Assembly: GCA_910595825.1 (NCBI GenBank) | Contig: OU343163.1 | Span: 97,294,134-97,358,133, forward strand | DNA from: Philhelius pedissequus | Taxonomy: Eukaryota; Arthropoda; Insecta; Diptera; Syrphidae | DNA length: 64,000 nt | Reading direction: 5' to 3' | Position numbers and translations under genes: made by a program | Part shown: piece by piece, positions 25,271-36,200 of the stretch | Layout of the letters: each line of letters starts with the position of its first letter | Position numbering within the stretch: the first letter of the stretch is position 1 | The notes under the pieces: model-generated | Databases searched by the model: none | What the model was told of the DNA's origin: nothing | What the model saw: only the letters and a program-made list of their open reading frames with translations

Positions 25271-27309
25271 GTAATTGATAAAAAGTATTCCCATATCGCA
25301 AGTAAAAATATGACGTTTAGTACTGTCACATGTTTTCAAAAACAAAATTGACAGTATGACAATTCTGCTGCCAAAAATTTTAATTACAAAGAAAAATGAC
25401 GTTCTATTTGACAATTTGCTGTTACATGCACATTGAAAATTGATATTTTGAGAAATAGAATTGAATAATTGAAAGCAGTAATTTAGTGTGCTATCGGTCA
25501 GTGGTGATGAAATCGATATATCGATCGGTGTACACGCATCTCTAGCCTATACACTCCGTCAAATGAGGCTAACGAAGAATTTAGACAGTTATGAGGTAAA
25601 TCTATTATATATCCAGCACAGTTTCTAGTTTAACTCGCTCAGTCTTCAATATGATGACAAAACGTTACAATTCGGTATGATTGATTACGCCGCTGATATA
25701 TCAGTCGACTTCGGATCAATGAAGAGCTATTTTTCCATATTTCATAAATGGATTATGTTATGTAAGATAAAATTACCAAAATTGAAACGGCGCGGCGCAA
25801 GAACCAATTTCATAGTTGTTTCATTCTGGCCAAGGACATCGATCGCAGCACTTCTTTCAGAATAAAGAAAATTACTTTGTTTTAGGGCAAACAAAATGTT
25901 AGCCCCATTATTAAAAGTCCTGCTTCCTGTTCGACAAAAAAAGCCTTCATCACCAAGCATTCGCATTAAAATGAAAGCGCACGTAATTTTGTTTGTTTTA
26001 ATTCATTCGAATTCAAGAAAAAATTCGTTTGAAAGATTGACTTTTAAACAAACTTAGATACTGACCTAGTGACAGAGATCGTTAGAGAAATTCATGAAAT
26101 CCATCCACTAAATTAAAGTTATAAGCACATCGCTAAAGAGAACATTCAGCAAATCAGGTCTTTAGCTGAGTATGACAAATACAATACTCGTATTGCTCAT
26201 TTCATTTATTCTTATTACGAAGTTTGACGTATTTACTTGTTTATTTCAAAATTCTAATTCAAATCATATTCTTCTATATTTGTTTAAAACAAACAACTCA
26301 CATCACATGGATCATCGTTGTGTTATCAATATGCAATGCAGTTTTCAATTACGTATGCAATTAAATAAATACTCAGCTTAAGATCTGAGCAAACAACACC
26401 TCTAACTTCATTATCAATTCATTCGAGATTAGCAAACAAACAACGAAAACACCTTACACAAATTAGATTAACATCAGCAATACCCTTAAGTAGTTGCTAG
26501 AAATATTTTGAATTAATTTCCATTCAACTCAATTGAAAATTGAAAACAAAACGTTTAAAAAAAAAATTGTTCCAATTGATAGAACTTACAATTCGACAGA
26601 TACGATTTCCAATTAATTTCTTTTAAATTTCACCCAATTAAACAATATCAACAAACAAACAAAAAAAACTTTTGAAAAGAAAGTTCAAATTAATTAAAAC
26701 TAATAATGACAACATGAAATTATTTAAGTGTTTATTCTATAATATTTATTTTGAATGAAAGTTTGGAAACTAAAACTTTGGTCTCGGTCAGTGAAGAAGT
26801 CCTCTCTTTGGAAATGTACTACTACCTATAATTAAAGTTGTTGATTGTTTATAAAGTGAACATTTTTTTTTTAATTTAAAATAGTTGTTGTTCTTGGCAC
26901 ATTTAAAATACACTATTGAAGAATGTACTCGTACCTGTGACTACTGATTAAAGTTTGAAGACTTTGTGATGAATTTGAAAAACTTTTAAGTGTAGGTGCA
27001 TTGAGTTGGTTGTTTTAAGTGAATTATTATCATACTGTTTCTATGTGCTTATGATTTTCACGCGAATATGTATCTTTTGTGCGGAATGTTATAAAGCAAA
27101 AACTTTTCATTAAATGCGAAGAGCTCAACTTTCAGCTTTTAGAGTTCAAACGAATTTCAAACGATTTAACATTAAATTCTTTTATTATTTTTATGAGCTT
27201 ATGATATACTGGCGTTGCAGTTCCATATCCGAAGAACAAGGAGATGAATCTGAAAATGGATATGAAAACCTGAGAATACTGTTGGTAGCAAAACAATTTA
27301 GTTGATTAG
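25271..27309. other. AT-rich sequence, no gene recognised
   Basis: No coding or RNA gene was supported. A palindromic ATCGATATATCGAT word lies at about 25511-25524, resembling the DRE/DREF site TATCGATA of fly core promoters, but no adjacent gene was found. A short frame at about 27214-27280 reads SSISEEQGDESENGYENLR after a CAG. It is more protein-like than its surroundings but has no donor or homology I can point to. Confidence 0.35.
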
Positions 27310-27800
27310 AAGTTCCAGGTTAGTCATCATTAATGAACAAAAGAAAAAGAGTAGGAGATAAAACGGAGCCCTGTGGTACACCAGGATTTTGTGGATTTCA
27401 GAGTTTAAATCGTCCAATACAACTTGAATTGAGCGTTCCGAAGGCTTATTTTTCGTCCAACGAATAAGCGATTTATCGATACACTAAATGCACTCATTTT
27501 CGATAAGGGAGTTTGACGGCAAACTCTATCAAATGCTTTTGAAATATGAACCATACTCCTGGTGATTAAGAAGATTTTTATTAAGGTGATAATTAATCTG
27601 CGTTTCCATGATCTTGTAAAGAAGGGACGTGAGTGTAATTGGACGGTACTTGGATGGTGAAGAATATTCGCTTTTTTAACGTGCAGGATGCAACAATCTG
27701 AGGCTTGTTGATATAGACTCGTGACTTCAAAAATCTCACAAAGAGAAGACTAGAGGGGCCGATTATACAAATTGTATCGTAAATGGTCGAGATTCAGAAT
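27310..27800 (-). pseudogene. Decayed LINE RT region, minus strand
   Basis: Minus-strand pieces appear in the proper order. About 27680-27590 gives SKYRPITLTSLLYKIME (RT motif 1). About 27550-27520 gives SKAFDRVCRQTPLSKM. Then come an IQVVLDDLNSEIHK-like segment and PGVPQGSVLSPTLFLLFIND at about 27400-27320. Frameshifts separate these pieces. It is the same family as the copies at 10.96-12.07 and 19.3 kb. YADD is not included, so the copy is truncated. Confidence 0.8.
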
Positions 27801-28487
27801 AAACGTAGAGTATGCGTCCTTGATGCACTGCCTGCACTTTATAAGAGATGTTCAAGTATTTCACAAAAATTCTATGTAAAGTCTTCCGACTTTAGTCTGA
27901 TTACGTGGCACTTCATTTGGTGGAGGTTGATCCTAAATAATGTACGACATTTCTTTAGTAACACCTACGATATTCTCAGCAGCTGCCTGACATCATCTCG
28001 TATTATGCCATACTTTTCTTTGGCCAACGGAAAAATTTCCGAGTGTTTATACAATTGATGTTGGCCGACCGGTGAATCCACCGAAATTATCGCTGCGCCG
28101 ATACAAACAAAAACTACAAAAAATCGAATTATTTATTCGGCGTTCTTTAGGAGTATATCGATCTATGTCTAACTGAAATAAATTTTAGCTTCCATTTACT
28201 TCAAAAATGTCAAAGTCGAATTGACATTTGACGCCATTTGCAAATTCCCCTGGAATCAACTGATCCACATTCACTTCTACTGAAAAAAAAAATGATTCAT
28301 ACAATTTTTTAGAAAAACTACGTTGGCAATTATTTTTTAAACTACCTTATCAACTACCAACTTTCTTATCGATACTGTCAGTTTTGACATTCAACGTCAA
28401 AAAAAGGGCAAATATCATTTTGAAAGTGTTTCGTTTTATTTATTCGCACGACAACAATCTTTAAAGTTCCATAGAAGGGAGATAATG
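27801..28487. other. Intergenic sequence, nothing identified
   Basis: No gene seen. Several TTGACATTTGAC / GTCAAA words (28195-28240, 28376-28402) resemble ends of decayed DNA transposons, but no matching pair could be defined. Confidence 0.35.
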
Positions 28488-28559
28488 TGGAAACTGGAAA
28501 GCCAACAGCATTTATGACTTGATGGGAGGTCAAAAATGCTGTTGGCTTTCCAGTTTTCA
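28488..28559 (+). repeat. Near-perfect 26-bp hairpin (20-nt loop)
   Basis: The left arm 28488-28513 (TGGAAACTGGAAAGCC then AACAGCATTT) is complementary to the right arm 28534-28559 with a single G-A difference, leaving a 20-nt loop. The stem can be extended by G-U pairs outward. The arm is less AT-rich than its surroundings. It could be a small-RNA precursor-like hairpin or a fold-back from an inverted duplication; nothing else in the sequence decides which. It is about 1.6 kb upstream of the gene start codon. Confidence 0.8.
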
Positions 28560-28560
28560 T

Positions 28561-29560
28561 GCTGTTTCTTGGGAATCTACATGTGCACTCGAAGAGTTTT
28601 TTTTCATCATTAAAACAGTATTCCAGACCTTAAGACCATTTTTTTGAAGTTCTTAGCCACACACATAAATTCACTTGGATCTGCTTTAATTTTTTGAAAT
28701 GCCAAAAGTTACGTACATGCAGAATGCCGATGGAATGTGGAAAAATCACCAACCTACGTTACCGACGTTCCTAATTTTTTGTACACCGTTTTAGTGTTGT
28801 TTGTTGTTACAAGTGAAAATATTTACCAGTTAAATATATTTGGCATACGAATTTGTGATTTTTAAAGAATTTATGATACTTTTTAGAAAATAGTACTAGA
28901 TCAAACTTAAAATGATAAAGTCGACAGCACTGTTCGGACTAACTTATGAATCAAATTAATGGCTCAGATTGTTCATTAAAACCACTCCCTATTGTTTTAA
29001 TTGATGTATATGAGTATTTCTATGTCTATTCATTGTAAAACTATGAACTTCCGTGACAGAGCTATGACTAAAGTCCAACTTCCACCTGAAACATATTCAT
29101 TAAATCATCTCAGCTCTGACTCGACCAACAAATGCACTTCAAGATACAAACAAACAGAAAAAAAGAAGGAAACAAAATTCGCATCTGTATCTCGTCACTT
29201 TCAAGAGTACCTATCTGAATTTCTGAACTATCTCTGAAGATAAAATAAAATCCAAGAGAATTTTATCCGCCGATGCGGCAGCCATCCATATTTTGTATCT
29301 ATAGGTTAGGCATAGATATACAGCGAGGTGCATGAGTTCCAAAACAAAAACCCCATTACGACGATGATGAGAGTCCATCACCCTCTAAGTCTTTGACTTT
29401 CCTTCTTCCCTTGGATGGATACGAGTATATCTCTAGACAAGAAGAAGCAGGCAAAAAAAAAAGTCACAAACTATACCTAGTGCTCGAGACGAATCCAATG
29501 CCAAAACAACAGCCCTGGAGAGAAGCTCTTTAAATTGATCACGCAGTCTCGCCCAGAGAC
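28561..29560. other. Upstream region of the gene, nothing identified
   Basis: No open frame with recognisable similarity. It may contain upstream untranslated exons or regulatory sequence for the gene starting at 30144, but I see no decisive signal. Confidence 0.35.
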
Positions 29561-29569
29561 GATTTCGAT

Positions 29570-29610
29570 TCGAGCACTATAAAATAATGAAAAATGATCG
29601 CCACGACTGT
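29570..29610 (+). promoter_or_regulatory. Possible TATA-box core promoter
   Basis: A TATAAAA sequence lies at about 29579-29585 (CGAGCACTATAAAATAATG), 0.56 kb upstream of the start codon at 30144. The surrounding 29.46-29.73 kb is less AT-rich than its flanks. No clear initiator was found 25-30 bp downstream, so this is only a candidate for the proximal promoter. A 3' splice-like site (TTTTTTCAG ending at 29879) raises the alternative that the 5' leader is spliced from an upstream exon. Confidence 0.25.
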
Positions 29611-29879
29611 AAATTTTTTTGTATAAATAAATTTTATCTAACTCCGACCTGATCGACGGTGACGGTCGGATGCGACTTTTATTATAACGACACGCCGACG
29701 ATCGGACCATAGTGTTAGATATACATTGCTCTCTCTCAGATAAATAAAAACAAATAAGCAATGTCTTTTTTTTAATTAAATTATTTCTATAATTAAAAAT
29801 CTTAAGTGATAATTAAGTTTTTTTTTCCTGTTGACGATAAATTATATATTAATTTTGTTTTATTTTTTCATTTTTTCAG

Positions 29880-30143
29880 AAAGTGCCGGCTTCTCTATAT
29901 ATGTACATCTTATCGGTGCCTTGAACTTGAAAAAAAAACAAAAAAAAACTTTCAATTGGATGAAGTGTTGTCGTGTTTATGTTTTTTTTATTAGTAATTT
30001 CTTCAACAATACCCAAACGTCAAAATTGACACATCGATGTTAACTAAAGTGGAACGGTTAATAAACCTAACGAAAGAGAAAGTTACAAGTGATTAAGTGT
30101 GTCATTTGTGTTAATTAGAGAGAGGAAGCAAAACTCCAAAAAT
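29880..30143 (+). other. Probable 5' untranslated leader with upstream ATGs
   Basis: Lies between a pyrimidine-rich TTTTTTCAG (ending 29879) and the start codon at 30144. It holds several upstream ATGs (near 29900, 29959 and 30038) opening short frames that end before the main start, which would dampen translation if the whole segment is in the mRNA. The true 5' end is not visible. Confidence 0.35.
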
Positions 30144-30237
30144 ATGGAACACTTGGACTTGGCCGGAGTAATAACGACGGCTCCATCATCGAATTGGAAT
30201 TTACCGGCATTTGAACAAACACCATTCGATCAACAAG
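30144..30237 (+). CDS. Coding exon 1 of the large gene
   Basis: Starts at an ATG in an A-rich context (CCAAAAATATGG) and encodes MEHLDLAGVITTAPSSNW, then NLPAFEQTPFDQQ. It ends after the first base of a codon at a consensus donor (G|GTAAGT). The intron to exon 2 is 3.0 kb and contains the octamer satellite. Reading through the donor gives unrelated Phe-rich sequence, which supports splicing here. Confidence 0.8.
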
Positions 30238-33200
30238 GTAAGTTCTTCGTTAAGTTTTTTTTTTTTAATAATAATAGTTTTAGTGTTTTTGTGATCACGA
30301 TTCATGGTGAGTTTACAAAGTTTTTTTCATTTTTAAAATGTTTTGATGATATTGTTTTCTCAGGCGAGAGAATAATAATGTTCAATTAAATTTATGCACG
30401 ATCATGAATCATTGAATTAAAATAGTGAATAACTCACATCAATATTGCGCAATTTATACAAAACATTTTAAGTTTTCTTTCTTTGTTTTTATTGGTCAAG
30501 ATTTATAAGCATTAAATTGATCGATTTGGTTTATAAATTATTTGTGTATCGAAAACTATGCGCAATGCCTTCCTAAGATTGAGGTGTTTTGTATTTTTGT
30601 TTTTGTAAATATATCAGGGGCCTTGCTTAGATAAAGAATTTTTTTTTTTTTTTTATTTTCTGTAAAAGATTAACCTTGAGCTTGGAGAAACAGTATAGAC
30701 GTGAGTGTTACATGGTTGATAAGATAAGGAGTGGCAACATTGCTTCGTCTTGGGATTAACACTGAAATTGTGTAAGTCCCTTAATCAGCTGTCTTGTTTT
30801 TTGGTATAAAAGTTTTGTTTCCGATAAGGGCAGGCCGATCTTGAAATAGAGTAAGCTATCAATATTTGGTTTTTTTTTATTTTTTCTGAAAAGTTAATGG
30901 AGTATGACATAATGAAGCACAATCCGAGAATTATAATTTTCAATGACTGCAGTATAGATCCGGTTGAACTTTCGAAGAACTTAGAGACACGCAACAGAAT
31001 AAGTCTAACTATCAGTTTACGTCACCTCAGCATGAAGAAAACCATGCCCCAAAATAGTTCGTGCTGATTGTCGAATGTGTCGTTTGTTGTGTAAAATTTG
31101 CCGACCACATGCCACCCACGTCAATATCGTTCAATTTGGGATAAGAGAAATTGGTTACCATTGTCAATCTCTATAGCATTCAACAAATCGTTTTCGCAAT
31201 ATTATGAACCGATGACAGTTACTTTTTTTTGAGGCAATATTGTTTAGCAATAAGAATTGATCCTCAATCAAGCGATAAGTTTTCATGGTAATTTTACATG
31301 AGTAACTAAAAATAAACAGTAGATTGGACTGACGCGTACAAAACAACATAGTTCCACAACACCATCCACTATACCGACCTGTCCCTACGTGTTCGATAGT
31401 TTAAAAATAAAAAGTGGAAACCTCTAACCTGCAGTCAGCTATCGCGAGCCCTTATCTGCTCTAAGAACAATATGACAGTCATTTTTGTTTCTAAGAAACG
31501 TTTTCGATTCATCGCAATTTAGGAGTGAAGAAAAAAGTTTTTTCGCTACTTTATCGTAAAGAGAAATTTTTGAGTTTTCTTGATGTCAATCAAATAATAT
31601 TCAAATTTCCAAGTGGGAACTAAAAAAATGTATTTTTAAGAAGGAGCTCATTTTTACTTGCGATTTATGCAAGTTATTCATTCGTCGTAAAAAAAGTTTT
31701 GAGATAACAATCAAACATGACATTCTGTCAGTCTGTAAGTCTGTCAGTCTGTCAGTCTGTCAGTCTGTCAGTCTGTCAGTCTGTCAGTCTGTCAGTCTGT
31801 CAGTCTGTCAGTCTGTCAGTCTGTCAGTCTGTCAGTCTGTTAGTCTGTCAGTCTGTCAGTCTGTCAGTCTGTCAGTTTGTCAGTATGTCAGTCTGTCAGT
31901 CTGTCAGTCTGTCAGTCTGTCAGTCTGTCAGTCTGTCAGTCTGTCAGTCTGTCAGTCTGTCAGTCTGTCAGTCTGTCAGTCTGTCAGTCTGTCAGTCTGT
32001 CAGTCTGTCAGTCTGTCAGTCTGTCTGTCAGTCTGTCAGTCTGTCACTCTGTCAGTCTGTCAGTCTGTCAGTCTGTCAGTCTGTCAGTCTGTCAGTATGT
32101 CAGTCTGTCAGTCTGTCAGTCTGTCAGTCTGTCAGTCTGTCAGTCTGTCAGTCTGTCAGTCTGTCAGTCTGTTAGTCTGTCAGTCTGTCAGTCTGTCAGT
32201 CTGTTATTCTGTCAGTCTGTCAGTCTGTCAGTCTGTCAGTCTGTCAGTGTGTCAGTCTTTTAGTCTGTCTGTCTGTATTTATAAAAACCTATACAGCCCA
32301 AACGGGTGGGCCGAATTGCTTCAAACTTGGTCCAGGGAGTTTTTAGGTATTGTGCAGAGGGGAAATTGATTTTTTTTAGCTCAAAAAATAACGGTACCTG
32401 CCATATGGTTATATAACCGTTACGTTAAAGCCTATTTTTCTCGAAAACGGCTTTAACGATTTTGATTTAAAAAAATCAATGCAGCTTTTTAGATACGACC
32501 GATCATATGGTTGAAAAAAAATGTTTTAAATGTCTAAAGACGGTACTTTTCATAGGACCGTTTTTTTTTTGCTTTCGACTATCTCATAAACGGCTTACCC
32601 GATTCTTTCGAAATTTCACACATATATAGCCTTAGGTTGCCCAATTTATACTGCGTACCCATATTTTAATTAATAGTATTTTTAAAAGCATTTTTAAGAA
32701 AAAAAATTAAAAAAAATTATATTTTGAAAACTGCTCCTTAATTTTTTTTCAAAAATTATATTTATAATGTATTTGCTGCATATCCATTAATTGGCGTTTT
32801 TGAATTTTTTTGTACTGTCACGACAGATATCTGAGTTCCAAATCATAGCCTGTGCCACACAAAAAAAAATAGAAGAAAACATGAAAGTGATTATCATAAT
32901 CCTCCAAGAGTATCTTTCTGCCCAAGAAAAACATGACACAAAAAAACTCGATATATCTAACATGTCTTAACCGACGCGACGTTACGATTCTAGGAGACTA
33001 AAAAAAACAAACTCACCACCTCCACCTGTTTACGCTTAGAAAATAAATTTCCTCCCTCTCGTTCCCTGTGAACAATTTAAATTAAGAAAAACACATGTCG
33101 GCTTTGTGCCCTTATTTTCATCTAATTTTTTTCAATACCATTATCGATTACTTAGAGCAAGGCCTTTTATTTTTACAAAAATACGGCTTCGTCCATCAAA

Positions 33201-36200
33201 AACCTTCAACTTGTTTTGTACTGTTTGTTCCAAATTTTAATCAAAATTTTTATTTGAATTGCAGATGCCATATATTTATCATCATCGCGTCCAATGCTCG
33301 AGCCAATTATGGAGGAAACATCCGAAGACGAGGAAAGCGTTCACAATAGCTGGTCGCAATTCGAAAACAATAGTGCATGGAGCTCTGAGTCTGATACTGG
33401 TTCTGTAATTCGAATCGAATTAAATCGAGGTAAGGTATGATGACACTATTTGCTCAAAAAAAAATGTTTGTGATTTTTTTTAAGCAAACGGGCTAGGTCA
33501 CAATAACCCCCAAAAAAAAAAAACAACTCTTAACCAATGTTTCGTTCTTTCAGATCCCGATTCGATTTCCGAGCGTGACTTCGCCTGTCCACCAAAACGT
33601 CCCAGACGTGACGAGTTCATCATCGGCGGTCTACTCACATGTCAACCTATTATAGACGATACACAACTCCTACGAAAATTCCAACGAAACGACCTCCTCA
33701 GCTCCGCCATCGATAAAATCAATTCCACCGAAACGAATTCACTGACAAATTCTCTAAATAGTGGTGGCGGCGGCGGAGGACACCGAAAACGCTTCGATGA
33801 ATTCTACTGTGACATGGATAGTCCATCGTGTAATTCACTAAGCCGGTCATCATCATTAATTCAATTTGAAAGCCTCGAGAGGCAACTCCTAAATGAACAA
33901 GGTCTATGTTCGTCGCTGGGGAATTCTTCCCCATCGCTCCTAAGCTTTGAAGGTGGATGCATCGAAAGTGGTTCTGGAAGTGGTTCGAATTCCAATCGAG
34001 GCTCAACGGGTTGTCTGAAGAGATACGAGAGTTCGGATAGTCGACTCCATCAAACCTACTTCGATCTGGACAAAATCGATTTCGGAACAAATCTGCACTT
34101 CACGTCGACTGCGGCGAGTAAAAGTGATTCGGAGTCGTCGAGTGATAATAGTGTAGTTTCACATAAGGTCCTAAGTGCCACAGGTGCGGCGCACGTTAGA
34201 GGATTTTTGAAGGGCGGCAAAAGTTCTGCAGAGAACCTCAGTGAAGACAGTGGCTATTGTGAACATATTCATTCGGTGATGAGAGCCAAATCGAAAAGTA
34301 TTCCGAATTTCGAAAAATTCTGCGAAGAAGATGAATTTTACGATCACCCAGTAGCGGTGGCTTCTGTGGCTAACACAAAATCACATTCCAAAATCCAATC
34401 AGAGGATGCTCCCAAAATAGCCACAGCGAAAGTGAATAGCAACGGAAGCGGCAGCGGCGGCAGTACATCACTGAAGGAGCATCTAGATGATGATGCCAAT
34501 GATGATGACGACGATGAAGCGGAGCATGGGGAACTAGTCGGCAATGAAGACGAAGACGAAAGAAGCAGCAACGGCGACTGCTGGTATAGTGGCGATAAAA
34601 ATAGCCGCCGGTCACCGTCCTCTTCATCGCCGATTTCCTCCGACGAATCATCTTCGGCTACATCGGCTCTTACCAACACATCGAAATCCACATCTCCATC
34701 GTCTTGCGCATCTGCCTCATCATTCACATGGCGGCCAGCAGCTTCAGTTGTATCGCCACCGTCGGCAATGGCCACAAGCAAAGAGCGCGCTATGGCAGCA
34801 CCACTACTACATCGAACGCCAAACCGATCATCCAGTTTGCCAGACATTCGCGCCGAAGAAACAGCTGCTGACGGTCATCATCCTAATCATCCTCAGCGGC
34901 GGCAACAACTGCAGGAGCAGGAGTTGTTTGATCGCTCCAATAGCACCGAGTGTGTTGCAAGTGTTCCAAATGATCTTGATCGTTTCGAAGATCATCATCC
35001 GAGTCATAGTCATAGCCAATTGAATAAAACAAGCAATCAGCATCATTATTCTCATCGGCAGCGCAGATCTGCGGCACAACGTCGCCAACCGCGTACCGCT
35101 CTAAGTGCCTCGAGTTCGTCTGATCTCGATGAAGATCAATTGCCACCGCGATCGCCATCGTTTTCTTCGTCGTCGGGTATTGTTGTAGTTCGTAGTAATA
35201 GTTGGAAACGGTCGCGAAATTCCAACGAGTGCTTGGAATCCTCTGCGGCGTTTCAAAGTGCGCGATCACTCCAATCGATCGGTTCGGGCAGCGGTGTCGG
35301 TTATATGAATGCCAGCTATAACAATTTAACCCTACTCGACTACTCCGGTCGTCCACGTTCCAATCGAAATAGTTTGTCTTTGGTGAGTGAAGAGTGCAAT
35401 TCGAAGAGGAATTCCCGTTGCGACATGGCCACCGTGATCAGTGATCAAGAAACCGAAGAATCGTCTGCCAAGGAAACCGACGAAATCCACCATGTCCAGT
35501 TGACCATCCGCAAGCCTTCAAGAAGAACCAATTCAAAGTCATCCAAATCAAGCAAAACCTTCGATCAAGATCCAACTTCGTTGAAGACCAGTTACGCTCA
35601 GAGTCTTGAGAAGTGCAATTTCGATCCCAAAGAACTGTCCAATAGCGATCTAACAAGAGTTCCGCCCAAACGCCGTTTCCACGCAGCCAACAAAAAGCAA
35701 CGAGTAGGTATAGTTTCGTCGACACCCAATTTAAATGCATACACGCATGAGGAAACCGATGACGACATGTACGTGTCATCAACTCACACCTCAATGCAAC
35801 AACTGCCAACCACCGAAAAGCGAATGGGGATTCTCCTACCAGCCGGATCGAGAGCCTCGTTTGGCAGCAAAGGTGTCAGCTTCTATCCAGTCGTTTCCAA
35901 ATACACTTGGCAGGAGCAGAGTTCCGAAGAGTGCAATGACACCCTTGTGGCCCCTGCTTCAGATTCAAATGACGACGCTACTGTTATCGAAGAGAGTCAA
36001 CACACAACCGAAGAGAACAAATCCAAAGAGGCAACAAGCAAAGAGATCACCAGCAACGAAGAGAAACAAAACATCGCAAAAACATCGCACTCTAATCGAG
36101 AAGAACACGAAGAGAATGCCATCAAAGAGAAAATAACGATCAACATTAATTCTACTGTCGCTGCAGCAGCTGCTGCTGCTACAAAAACACCACCATCGGC

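Noticed and set aside
27214..27305. Exon-like frame SSISEEQGDESENGYENLR after a CAG
   Set aside because: No convincing pyrimidine tract before the CAG and no donor after it; it lies next to a LINE remnant, so it may be retroelement debris or chance.
31717..32369. Three long open frames of SVCQSVSL repeats over the octamer satellite
   Set aside because: An 8-bp unit without stops is open in all phases on that strand; the apparent proteins are an artefact of the satellite, and the locus lies in an intron.
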